Of a stretch of DNA of 64,000 nt, positions 1 through 11,891 are shown in pieces. A program made the translations under genes and the position numbers. Under the pieces are notes generated by a model. That model had not been told where the DNA came from. It ran no database searches and saw only the letters and a list, made by a program, of their open reading frames with translations. Numbering within the stretch: position 1 is the first letter of the stretch; every line of letters begins with the position of its first letter. Source of the stretch: Mansonella perstans (lineage: Eukaryota; Nematoda; Chromadorea; Rhabditida; Onchocercidae); NCBI GenBank assembly GCA_037074765.1, contig JBAMDO010000149.1, positions 372,001 to 436,000 on the forward strand, read 5' to 3'.

Positions 1-461
1 TCTGCTAAGACTTATTGTATCGATAATTATACAGTCATATAGAAGCACCTTCGTGGATTGAAATTATACTTTGATATTCAGTCGTTATTAGTCCAAAACT
101 TCAATGTGTTTTATCACGAGAAAATTCAATTTTACGAAGAAATAGTAAGAAATAATTCAGATTCTTGGTTCAAAAAAAGAAAACGTGATCCTATATTTTT
201 CTATATTTGAATATTTCAACTTACTCATAGGAAAAAATGTATGCTTGGAATAAAATAAAAGGACTGCGAAAATTTTCGAAAACGCATGCATGACAAATTT
301 TAATATGAATTTGAATTGACGAAAATGAAATAAAGTCAACGAAAGAAAATTTCATGGAGTAGTTATTCCCTTGTTGAATGAACTAAATAAATGTGGAAAT
401 TAGATCTCAATTATTAATGAATCGAATTCTGCGTCTGAATTGCCGGAGATCCGGTAGCAAC
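1..461. other. Window edge, no gene recognised
   Basis: AT-rich sequence with no spliced coding pattern that I can recognise on either strand. It lies just 3' of the small minus-strand ORF at 462-629 and may include its 3' untranslated region. A gene entering from outside the window cannot be excluded. Confidence 0.4.
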
Positions 462-629
462 CTATCGTTTCCTTTTTCTACCGATTGCTCTACCCGCATC
501 ATCGAGAAATGAACCGAACTTATCTTCCGCAGTTTTGCTGTCTGCAGTGGAAAAAGACATATCTTGTTTTGCCGCTTTTGCTATCATAACTGCTATTAAA
601 TTACAAGGAAGACAGGTTTTCCCGCTCAT
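462..629 (-). CDS. Candidate 55-residue basic-tailed small protein, unknown function
   Basis: A single open frame on the minus strand starts with M-S-G-K-T-C-L-P-C, runs through a short hydrophobic segment (residues about 10-17), then a charged stretch, and ends in the basic tail G-R-K-R-K-R. Base composition is clearly richer in GC (GCG, GCA, CGG codons) than the flanks, which is why I keep it although it is short. The tail could be a nuclear localisation signal or a dibasic processing site, but neither is established. No splice partner was found and I recognise no family. It could also be the last exon of a gene whose other exons I missed, or a chance ORF. Confidence 0.35.
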   Translation of the reverse strand: MSGKTCLPCNLIAVMIAKAAKQDMSFSTADSKTAEDKFGSFLDDAGRAIGRKRKR

Positions 630-3600
630 TAGTTGAGAAGAGACAAACGTATCTTCTACAAGAGGGCATTTTTAGCATTGAGGTATTACCCTCCACGTAT
701 ATGACACTCGGAAGAGTCAAGTTATTCTTTCGGATCTGCACTTCTCTGTTTTCTCTTCTCTTACTTCTACAAATTAACCGGACGAATTGGGAGAAAACTA
801 AAAGATTCACCAAATAACCTTCCAATAAAGACCACTCAGTTTTCAAAATCCATCTGAAATTAAATGCTTTCATAGTTACTCTTCGCTTACTTTATTTCAT
901 TAAGCTGAAAGTGGAAATAAAAGGACACAAATTCCCTTCTCTTTATAATTTCGCTTCTCAACTGATTTCAAACCTATCAATACCACTTTTCTATTAATAA
1001 TAACGTCATATTTCCCGGAGAAACCTCAGAAAAAACAACTCATATAAGAGATGGAAACGCCTATATTTTTTAAATAAAAAAATGAGCATAAACAAAGATT
1101 GCAAGTTGGGGTAAGCTCTTTTGACTTCATTGGAAAATTGAAATGCATGGAAAGCACAAGGTGATTAGTAAATGCAAAGCGGAGCAAAAGAGTTGAAATA
1201 ATTATACTGATTGTGAATACTATTATTGCAGATAAAATGCAGCAATCGTAATATCAATTTATTTGCCATATACAAATTATTTCTCAAAACTAATTAATTA
1301 ATTAACCAACTGAACTTCACTGCCAGTGTTGTAGCACTTGACAATGTCTGAATAAGATTTTAAAAAACTTTCAAAAAACTGTAGGACCCGAAAGACCATA
1401 TGCAGCCAACATCAAGATGGCTAGCATACTAATTTTGCTTCTTCCGCAGAAAGAGGAAACATTTGAAAGCAGCAGAAGAAAAATGAAAAAGTTACAGCTA
1501 GTAGATTCAAAAACTGAACACTTCAGTTTATAACTCCACATTTTGAATCAGAAAAGAGATTTTTTTGATAGAAATTTGTAGTGATTCATTTGAGGACACA
1601 TGACAGTGTTTACAAACTATTTTTGACCTCTGAAAATCTGCAGTTATGTGATTTGAAAGCACTTTAAAAGATTAAAAAAATGTTCGGCAGATCTATGATA
1701 GAAAGTCACTTGTTCATTTTTTTCTTAAAAATGAGGTTTTAGAAATAGATTATGATTGATGACAAAATGAAGATTAGCTTTACAAGTGTACGACTGATAG
1801 CAATATATTTAGGAGTATCTTTTTAAATGTCTCTAAAATTTCATAATTATTTATTTGCCGGAAAAAAAAAACTAATGGCAGAAATAATGTCGTCATTGGC
1901 ATGAAGTGGACGGTCTGAATGAAACAGTTTGAGAAAACTCCATGAAAAGAGACAAATGAGTTTGCAAAATATTTTGTTACAATCATTCCTATTCTTTGCT
2001 TGCTAGGAAAATATACAGATCCACAAGAGTTTATATAGCATTATGTTAAAGATATAAGTCATAATGCGCCACAATCCCTAAAATAATGAACATAAAAAGA
2101 ATTTTTCTTTAATTCATTTCTTTTTTTTCACAAAAATGCTGAAATACAATGCCTGTAAGAGCATTTGTACGGACGAGTGAATATGTAAAGCTGAAAATAT
2201 GCTTTTCTCTACAACTTTTACAACGTGAAAATGGAAAATAAAATTCAAAAGTAGACAAAGTGAAGAAGTACGAAAATTTTTTCCACCGAAAAACGAGTAG
2301 TTGCTTTGTGATAGAGAAGTTTTTCGAAATTGAAACAATCCCTTCACTAGCTTTTCATCTCTTGATTTTTTCGGGAAGATTGATGCAAACTAACAGCCTA
2401 CAGCAACACCTTTTTTTCGGACCAATTAATAAATTAATCTGTTTCTGAAGTTTGTGGGAATCTTTATTAAATCATAAAATTCAGGAACACGTGAAAAGAT
2501 ACGCTGATAAAACAAGAATTCATCATACGATTCCTTTTTTTCTTTCAAATTTATTCAAAATGCATTTGAAAATGGATTGCAGCAGCTTAAGGAAATTTGT
2601 CATACAGGTAAATTCAAATTTATGTTGAAAATTTCGAATCTGGTAGATCTAACTGATCCCGTAACTTTCTTATATTATGTCAAGATATAATAATGTCATA
2701 TTTTTGGATAGTGAAGTGGAATTAACGCTGTAAAAGCATTCAGATAAAGATGAAAGTAAGAAAACAACTCAACTTTTATAACCCAACAAATTATATTTGT
2801 AAAATTTTCGTAACCTGTTTTCTCATACTACATACATTCAAAGAAATTTGCCTCTTATCAAAAAATTTCGAATTGTATAATGTGTCATCTTGTCTAATTA
2901 CATCTTATGGCATCAAAACTCATCCCTCTTAAAAGTTAATGTTATGTTTTAAAAGATGTCGATAATTTTTCTGGTTTTTAATGAACAATAATTTGTTGTT
3001 GGTTTAAATTCAAATCGAATTTTCGAAATAATTAAATCCAAGTTGAATCGTTGGATTTGTTGAGAAATGTATTTTTCATCCGCAATGAAATGGGAAGCAA
3101 CTGAATTTAGTCGGGGGAACCAGAAATAAGAATTAGCTGGAAGTTGTTTTTTATGCTGCGAGAGAAAATTAATGTGATAGCGTGGTCGAATTTTTCAATA
3201 AATGATTTTCATAAACTTATATAAGTCGTATTTTAACTATTTGAGATAGTGATGCAAAGCTTTATGCATAAGTAACACCCAAAAACTCGTTTGTTCTTTG
3301 TTTATTCCTTAATTTAACAATGTGATTTTTTAAGGTAACTTCCATAGAAGCTACTTTCAAATTGTTAAATTAAGCTTGCCGGAACATATAACCAAGCTAC
3401 TTTTAGCTACTTATCGTCGGGTAGTTCTTTACTCTTCTTCAAAGAAACGAATCATAATTGCGTTCATTCCATTGTTGTTTTAGGCATGATTTAAATAGCA
3501 AGATAATCTTAAATAATCCATCTCTTATATAACCAGTTAAGTTGAGAAGTCGTAAACGCGTAACGGAATGAATACAATCTGTTACCTTCGAACACCGAGC

Positions 3601-4727
3601 AAAAAATACCTTCGAACACCGAGCAAAAAAATATTTCAAAAGAAAGATTGCAATACTTTGGGTTTCAGTTGCGAAAAAAGAAAATTTTAATAACTAGAAA
3701 ACATTTCGTCAAAATATTTTTGAAATTGTTCATCCACTGCAATTACAATATTATTTTCTAAAAATTTCACTACTTTCAAAGCAAAAATCCAAAATATTAC
3801 TCTTGCAGAATCAATTTTTCCGCGGTGTTTCGTTCTCATTTGGGATCTCCAACTTGCTCAGTAAATGAGCATTGAAAGTTTAAAAGCTAAGATTGCTTTT
3901 TCCAAATAGTACAATAAGAGCAAACAAATTTTAAGTAATTTAACGATTTCACCGTTATTCAAAGTATGTCTTCTCCAATTATAGTCTACGCAAAAAAGAC
4001 GCAGCAGAATTTAAAAGTACAGCAGGAAAGCTTTATTTAAAATACAAATTTTATTTCTAATTAGAAGTACTTATAGGTCTGCCTATTCAATTGCTCATTT
4101 TTATTTTTAAAAAGTGCTATTAAAACTATAAAGCAAATGGCATGAATGTAATACTAAACGGAACCAGTTTTAAAATTTAAAAAAAGGCTAACGTAAAGGA
4201 GGAAGGAAAGAAAAGAAATATTTATGTTGACATTGTGATTGAAAAAAGTAATATTTCAAGTCAGCTATAAGGAATGACATTGTTCATTTATGTTGCTATC
4301 TTTGTCCCACCATATTATTAATCAAAGCATAAGATAAGAAAAATCATGGCAAGCAAAGTTTGGATTGCACTGATGATTTACGACTGAGTCAATTTTTCAT
4401 CGAGAACGTAGCGCTTATAAATTTTGCTTGAAAAACATTCCGCAGAAATTGACAACCTTTAAGATCGTAGAATCATAGCAAGTATAATCAAAATCTCAAT
4501 AATGGATATGGCTTCAGCATAATTTTCCGTCGCACAAATAATTTCATTTCTTCAGTGCACTAAGTAATTTTAACTATTTCACGAAATAGAAAAGTCTAGT
4601 ATCACAGGATCTCCTAAGCTTCATTACTATGCTCTCGTGTGACTGCATACAATAACAATCAAGGAGTTTCCATATCAGGGAATTTTACAGAAGTATAGGT
4701 ATTCAATGCCGACTCACTAGATAGCGC

Positions 4728-4886
4728 TCATGGAAAAATGTCATCTTCTTCAAAACTTTTAGGCGGTTGTAGGACAATTTGAAGGATATCCGCATTTGAA
4801 TTTCTTGCGATCCCTACTTTACTTTATCTATCTATTTTCTCTGCTGGCTTTATCGGCAATTTCAGGTTACCGTTTTCGGTAGCCAT
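4728..4886 (-). pseudogene. Small ORF interrupted by one in-frame TAA
   Basis: From the ATG at 4884-4886 the minus strand encodes 20 residues beginning M-A-T-E-N-G-N, then an in-frame TAA at 4824-4826. It then continues in the same frame for 31 more codons of protein-like, acidic sequence (ending E-E-D-D-I-F-P) to a TGA at 4728. Codon choice on both sides of the stop looks coding-like compared with the flanks. I do not recognise the protein. It may be a decayed small gene or a chance frame. Confidence 0.3.
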
Positions 4887-4965
4887 TGCTTTTGTACTGC
4901 TAAAGACTTAGTTCGTTTTCGGATGGAAAGAAATTAGCAATTTTATAAAATATTTGTATAATATT

Positions 4966-4987
4966 GGATATATATATATATATATAG
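4966..4987. repeat. (TA)n microsatellite
   Basis: Uninterrupted run of alternating T and A, about 20 bases, in intergenic sequence. Confidence 0.8.
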
Positions 4988-6508
4988 TGTAGATGATAAT
5001 CATTTAAATTTAAATGTATGATTGTAAAAAAATTGATTTCGTCACTTCTTACATAAGAAGTTACTGCTAAAATTTTGTGCAATGTACAGTAGAAAAAAAC
5101 TGGCAATCATTAAAACCAGAAGAATCATTGGAGTAATGACCTTAAATCATGAAGGTCCAATAGACTTCACAAATTAAAACGAATATTTGAATTTTTTGGA
5201 CACCTCTTCGAAGTTGCATAAAAAATTTGTAGTATAAAGTCTCAATGTTGTTTTCTGCTGTCCGTAGCGTTTTCACTTACCCATAGAAATTCTTTCTTTT
5301 TATTAAAAAACATGACAGAATGGAAATAACATTAGTCATTACTGTGATACTGACAAATGGCCATAAATATTAAAGTTCGTTGTAGTTTAAAGCAAATATT
5401 GATTTCCGGTATTATTTTTTCTTAGTAAATGGCCGGCGAATTCACTAATTGGTTGATGAAAATTTGACAGCAAAACAAGAATATCACTTAACCCAAACGT
5501 CAGTAAAACTACAGATTAATAAGAAAGTAGTGATGATAACAAATGTGATAGAAACATCACATGAAAATAGAATAAAAGAATAAAACACGAAGGTACAACA
5601 AATGACATGGTATTCGAATTCGGTCATTTAATTGTTAGGTCCAAATTAATAACACTCATCTGGCACAATAACACTTTCCAGCTTTTTTCCTTGCCGTAAA
5701 AATTTTAATTTTGACTTATAACAAAAAATAATCTTCACTACTGTCAGCAGGCAGAGAACAGTCACTGCATTTAAGTTTAAAATTGGCGTTATTTGCTATA
5801 ATGAGAATAGTGGTGTCAGTAATGCAATTTCTTTAATATTGGTAGTAACAATATTGATAGAAGAGTAGCAACTGTACTTTAGTACTTTGGAATACAATCA
5901 GAATTGATGTTCAGAAATGGTACATAAAATAATTCCATTTGTCATCGCATACGTCCACTTTCATCACATCATTTTGTATTAATTACCAATCCCAGATAAC
6001 ACTACCTGTTCCTTAATTAATTGTCGAGTAGATTTTCATATACTGTCACATTTCTCAGCAAAGAACTTAAAATTCAAAAAATTCAATAAAATTATTACCA
6101 AAAAAAGTTTTATACAACAGAGATTTTGTTTTCAAAAGATTATATTGCTAACGCATACTCTATTATTCGGACTGCTTGACACTGCAAAAGAAATGATTTT
6201 TTATTCGATCCTACAAAAGCCCGGACTTTTTTAAATTACACTCCAGCAATTTTATGTAAAGAATAGAAATTGGTATGATATTTGGGAGAACGAATAAACA
6301 ACCAATTCGATATTGTTGAAAATCACTTCTGCCCTGCAAAAATTTCGTCCAAACAAAATCGAAAGGTGTGCAAAATCAAAATTGCTTTTAAGAGAATTAG
6401 AAATCAATACATAAAACTAATATCAATATAGTTCGTCTACAGGAAATAGCCTACTTGATAATGATATTTAAGCAGAATCCCTAAGACTGATGAACATTCT
6501 TTGCAGAT

Positions 6509-6619
6509 ATGGAAAGTACTCCCCTCTCTTCTACTCCAGTTCCTTTTCTTGCTCCTAATTTTATCAGGATATCGGCATCAGCACTGCATGGTACCGTTTC
6601 GTCTGTCGTCTGTTTTTGA
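6509..6619 (+). CDS. Doubtful short exon or ORF after an acceptor-like site
   Basis: An ATG two bases after a TTTGCAG acceptor-like site opens a 36-codon frame (M-E-S-T-P-L-S-S-T-P and onward) in a patch visibly richer in GC than its surroundings. An overlapping plus frame is also open and hydrophobic. No downstream exon or family match was found, so this is only a candidate first exon or a chance frame. Confidence 0.15.
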   Translation: MESTPLSSTPVPFLAPNFIRISASALHGTVSSVVCF

Positions 6620-9316
6620 TGAGATAGAAACTACCGCGCATTTTTTCTTCGTAATAACTTCCTCCACTTACTTTTCAGTGTCAGTTTCATTTTTTATCAT
6701 CTATTAGTTCGCTGGCTTTCCTGATTATACAAGAGGAAATATGATTCAAATAACCAAAAAAAATAAAGCATTTTCTGAAACAGGAATTTTTAAAACAAAA
6801 ATTTCATTCGCAGTTCATTTGGAATTGGAATAATTTTTTCATTCGAACCAAAATAATCACTGAAACTTTACACAAAAGCAGCTCAAGCAAAAGGTCATCC
6901 GAAAATTTCACTCCATCTTGGCCTGTTCAGAATATTTTAAAAAAGTTGCGTTAATAAAACGGAAAAGAATAGATTTTTTAATCTTTGCCGGTAATATCGC
7001 AAGTTAAAAAAGCTCTATTTCACTATCCTAGTTTGTTTTTGTACTTAACACTGTCATTAGAAGGAAAGTTAAGTGATGCAAACATTCAGCTAAGGTCAAG
7101 CCTTATTACGCATTATCATTAAAGATAACAGCATACGCAATAATCAAAATTAACAATGAAACAAATATCCATAGCTCAACGGAATTCACACATAAATTAC
7201 TGGATAACTAGAATAATGTAAACTCTGCCACCAAAAATTGGATAAATTATTTCAGTATTGTAATTATCAGACAATTATCAGTCTTAGAATCTCCACAATA
7301 AATATGGTGATGTTCTAAAGATGGGAAAAGAGGCAACAGAAAAGAAAACTAATAAGAAAGAAATTTGGACCAGGATGAAGGAAAAGAAAATAAAATACCG
7401 GATAGCAGGCATAAATTAGAATGAAAACAGAGATCTATCATTTTCAGACAGCCATAAATAATTAATATTTCTACAGATGGGAAGGAAACTTTTGTAGAAA
7501 AACAAAGATAGTACAAATTGTGGCAAAAATAGCACTTAAAAGCATTTTTCAATCGATGAACCTCTCTCCGTGTCATTCTCAAAACAGAAAAATAACTTGG
7601 TGAACTGTATTAATTATGGATCATTTAGAAAGATTATTTATTATGTTTGTTCGAAATCAAGAATTTGCAAAAAAAGCACTAACCGCAAACCGTTAGTAAG
7701 CTTTATCAGTTCAAAGTGATAATTTTTTGACTAATTCAATGTTGATAATTTCAAACGGTGGAATTTGAATGTTATCCTAAGTTCACGAAAGTGCTACACT
7801 AAGTATCATATGATATTAACTGAACTCTTCGTCAACTATAGCGTCCAATTCCTTAAAAAAAGTACTTATGTGTATCCTAATCTCCATATTATAAGGTCTA
7901 GTGACTTCAATAGTGAATAATTAATTAAGAGCGAAAGTAACTCAGGCTTCAAGTTTACATCCCCATCAAGTTAATTTAATTATGTTTATCTGATTAATTC
8001 GAATAAAAAGTTTTCATAAGGTATATGGTATATGGTACGACCCTCACGTAAATAAAGTTTTGTAAAATGACTTTCTGGAAAAAACCATCCGAAAAACTAA
8101 ATAAAGTCTGAGATGCAATTAATAATCTCTGGACATCACCACTTTTTGTCCATTTGTTGCAACCGACAAAATTTAGAAACCAATACATTTATAAAATTAA
8201 AAATGTTGAATCAACTGCATTTTTTGCAGAAATCATGTTTGCCCCTGATTTCAAACAAGAGTGTCGAAATACCTTTGGTATGAATAATAGATGAAGATAG
8301 TACTAATAGATGAAGATAGCGCTACTTCATGCAGTATGATAAGATCAAGCTACTTAAATAAACCCATCCTTGAACTTTTCAAAAGATCCAAAGTTTCCTA
8401 ATATTATGTAAGTAGCTGTTATAATTAGCATTTAATTTTTACTTCAAAGCTAATTACAAGTCAAAATGCCCTATGTTATTTAATTCTTTGAAGCACAAGA
8501 TTTTTAAACCACATATGACATATGCTATTAGGATGAAGTTACAATCAAGATGATTTCACATGAACACAACATATAAAACAGCTCATATGGCTTTTCGAAA
8601 TCTTATGATGCATACAAGATTCATACTATTCGATGATAAATTGATGCTTGAACACATAACCACTCGTTTGATATCTAGCAGTCAAAGACGCTTTATAAAC
8701 TAATTTTGACTCTTGTTCCTATTTAATATGAGCATAGGTTTTAAGAATACAGTAAATTCAAAAATATTAAAACTGCAAAATATGTACATAAAGTCAATTC
8801 AAGGAGGAAATCAACGCAGATGAAATCATTCAAAAGATGAACAAGATAAAAAAATGAAATTATTTAGTTTGGTACAAATTCACAAAACTCATATCACTCA
8901 AATTTTTGAAACAATACACTTCCAAATCTGATCGTATCAGTGAAGTGCAGAACTAGAAACGTTAGACGATAAAGAAGCACAGTGAGATATATTCTCGAAA
9001 ATACAAGTCAAGCAAAATAACCAGTTGTGAAAGCTTTGTCAACGGTCAAGATAATGAAGATACTCCAAATTTTGCTTAAAAATTTTAAACGGAAGATCTT
9101 GGTAAAACTATTTTAAATATAGTCGAAGCCTTCGGGAGATATTTTTAACTGAATCAATTCACATTTCTGATGATTCTGCTAAAATTTAGCTCTAATTTTC
9201 AAAGGGAAGTTCTTAACTGCTATAAAATTCTAATGCAGACAGTAAATTTCACGTAAAACCAAAATTTGCAGATGAATACAGCTAAGAAAGGTTTCATGAG
9301 AATAGTTGCACTGGTG

Positions 9317-10907
9317 TCAAAAATCGATATGTTTTCTAAACAGTAACTTGATTGGAGTATCTTTTGGTTTATTGCGACACCTAGTTTTCTCGATAAATTT
9401 CATCGAATAATCTCTGCCCATTAGTTCATTGTTACAAAAGATATCCAGATCGCTGTATCGACTTATATCACCAAACAATGTTATAGCCAAATACCGTTTG
9501 ATCGTGTTCACTGTAGCCATCTCTATAGTGGACAATCTTTACATCTCATCAGAAAAGTAAAAAACGAAGAAAAACTTTATTGAATACTTCATCTTCCATT
9601 ATTCTTGACTTTTTTTGCGAATAGCAGTGCGCTATACAAAAATGCGTACGTCTTTCATCAGGATTCAATAATACAGTCTAGTACATGTTTTTTTTGGAAT
9701 AGCCATTGTTTTTGAACAAAGGAACACGGATAAACTGTTGATTTTAAGATTTGGTAGGTGACCAAATGACAAAGAAACCTTCAAAAGAAACTCACCGGAC
9801 AGTCTTATATACGGCATTCCAATATCAGAGAATCTGGAAAGCTTATCAGTGCAGAGTTCCACAGCGACCTGTTCATCACTCCGGTGGTGCTTGCCCATCA
9901 AGTCACCAGAACATTCTCTTGTTTCCGAATTACCGTCAACCTGCAGAATCATAAAATGAGAAAATTCAAAGACATTGAAATGCTAAATTTACTTTAAAAT
10001 TCTGATGAAACGAATCACTTTATCATAAAATTAAAAATAAATTTCTTCATGCTGAACTGCCGAAATCTTCAGAAGTTCGATTTCCTCAATTTTTCAAGAA
10101 GTAGAAATTACCGTGTTTTCATCAATTTCTAACTTTTCAGCAGATCCATTTTCACCCAGTCCTGTTTTTACTGTTTTCAGAAAAGCATTCTGATTCTCTT
10201 CCTCTCGTATTTGAACACCGGGAACAAGTTTATACACCAATTCTTGCATCGTACGATCAAAACTGACATAATGGGATGGATGACTCTAAATGGAAGTTAA
10301 TGCGTAACAAAAGAAATTAAACTGAACACTGTATAACAATGAACATTAATGGTGCTAACGGCCTTTGAAATTTTCGAGCCTTTCGAGTGATTTCCAAACA
10401 TATATCGGCATTTTCACAAAACTAAAAAAAATATCTCATTTAGAATTAAGAAAACCCTTTAAACACAATAAAGTGATATCTAGGTTCGATTTAAAAAAAT
10501 ATTTAATCAAGTAACGATTACATGCCTGATGGATGAGATTATTGCATTTGGGACAACAGTTATTGACATTTTCGAAGTGTTTCAATAGGCATGACTTGCA
10601 AAAGGTATGTAAGCAATCGGTAACAGTTGTAGCTTCTACAAAGTACCTGAAAAGATCTTATTATCCAACATAACCAATATCCCTAAGAAAAAACAACAAA
10701 GTAATGCGAATTAACCAAATAGTTGTCCACTGCTGCCTGTCATATACCAATCTATTCATTTTAAATACTACTCAAGAAAATTCCGAAAATTTGGAGGAAA
10801 ACTTTCAGAAAAACTAACCCTTTACACAACGGACATGTTATATGAGGATTAAGCGTTTTTAGCAGTATTTTATATTCGTCACCAATTAACGTCGGCTTCC
10901 GACTCAT
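9317..10907 (-). CDS. Polycomb group RING finger protein, PCGF3/5 type (244 aa)
   Basis: Exons in transcript order: 10819-10907, 10526-10646, 10112-10285, 9796-9940, 9317-9522; total 735 nt, 244 residues plus stop. The RING is C25-x2-C28-x12-C41-x-H43-x2-C46-x2-C49-x11-C61-x2-C64. It is followed by the PCGF linker around H-Q-S-H-P and F-D-R-T-M-Q-E-L-V-Y-K-L-V-P-G, which is closest to PCGF3/5. The C-terminal RAWUL (ubiquitin-like) domain spans about residues 150-244. PCGF proteins pair with a RING1-type E3 in PRC1 complexes that ubiquitinate histone H2A. In C. elegans the comparable protein is MIG-32, but orthology is inferred only. Intron 2 needs a GC donor (10525-10524) to keep frame. The gene is 985 bp downstream of cpsf-4 on the same strand, so operon transcription is possible. 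Confidence 0.9.
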
Positions 10908-11891
10908 TGCAAATATTGCTCACTGGAAATTTTCCATCGTTTATTAAAAATGACCTTAAAACAAAGTGCCTTCCTGTAATTCCGAAAAATGCAGAAATCA
11001 CTGCACATTCCTATTGAATACTTGTTAGGTCTGAGAGACAAAATGTGCATACTGACAAAAACACACCGGACATCAATGGAAATAGCACAAGCTGGAAAAT
11101 TCCTCAGGACCAAAATCACGGCTTCTTTTTATTATAATTACGGATACACCATTCAGTAAACGACAAAATTCCAGTTGAAAAAAATTCCTGTAGTCAATAA
11201 AATATTTCTCAAACTGTGTTCCTCACAGTTTCTTAATATACGACATCAAGTTATATTTCATCTCACACATCTCGCATGCTTACTTTTCGTACACAAGTTT
11301 TAAGTAGATTCATGTTATTGCAGCGATCAACATTAAATCCACGATTACAAAGGATTTTTCACATTAATATACCTGATCTAATTGGTGCTTTATAGACAAT
11401 TGTTCTCAAAAAAAAGAAAGATCAATACAAAAAAAAAGAATTCCTATTAACGGAAACACAACATGATTCGAAAAAAAGTTGCCTATGAAAACAAGATCAC
11501 CGCAAAGAACTGAGAAATCACATAATTTATAGAACCGTCATTCAATGAATAAACAACATACAACAATCTAATCATTAATGATTAGTTATAAAAACGACGT
11601 GATTGATGAACTTTCAATTACAACTTGCAATGTCTTAACTGTTATCTCCATGTCTTAAAAAGTAAACACTTTCATTTCTCAAAAATCTAAAAAATTTCAA
11701 CTCCTACTCCTATAAAGCAAAGTCCCGATCGGAAGTGAATGTAGTTTTTAGCTGGGAGAAATAAAAATTTGGTTAGAAAATATAAAAATACTAATATATC
11801 AAGATCAGTTAATTTTGTGCGTCGCACAACCGGTATTTACGTTGCACAACCGGAAATTCATAATTATATAATTCCCAAACGCTCAATCATC

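Larger units (their letters stand above)
630..9316. other. 8.7-kb gene-poor region
   Basis: No family-recognisable exon was found on either strand. Open frames are short and of low complexity. Exceptions worth noting are an interrupted small ORF at 4728-4886 (minus), a GC-richer patch after a TTTGCAG acceptor-like site at 6501-6640 (plus), a short (TA)n run near 4966-4987 and a small direct repeat near 8288-8325. The stretch may be distal regulatory DNA or 3' flank of the Polycomb gene that ends at 9317. Confidence 0.45.
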
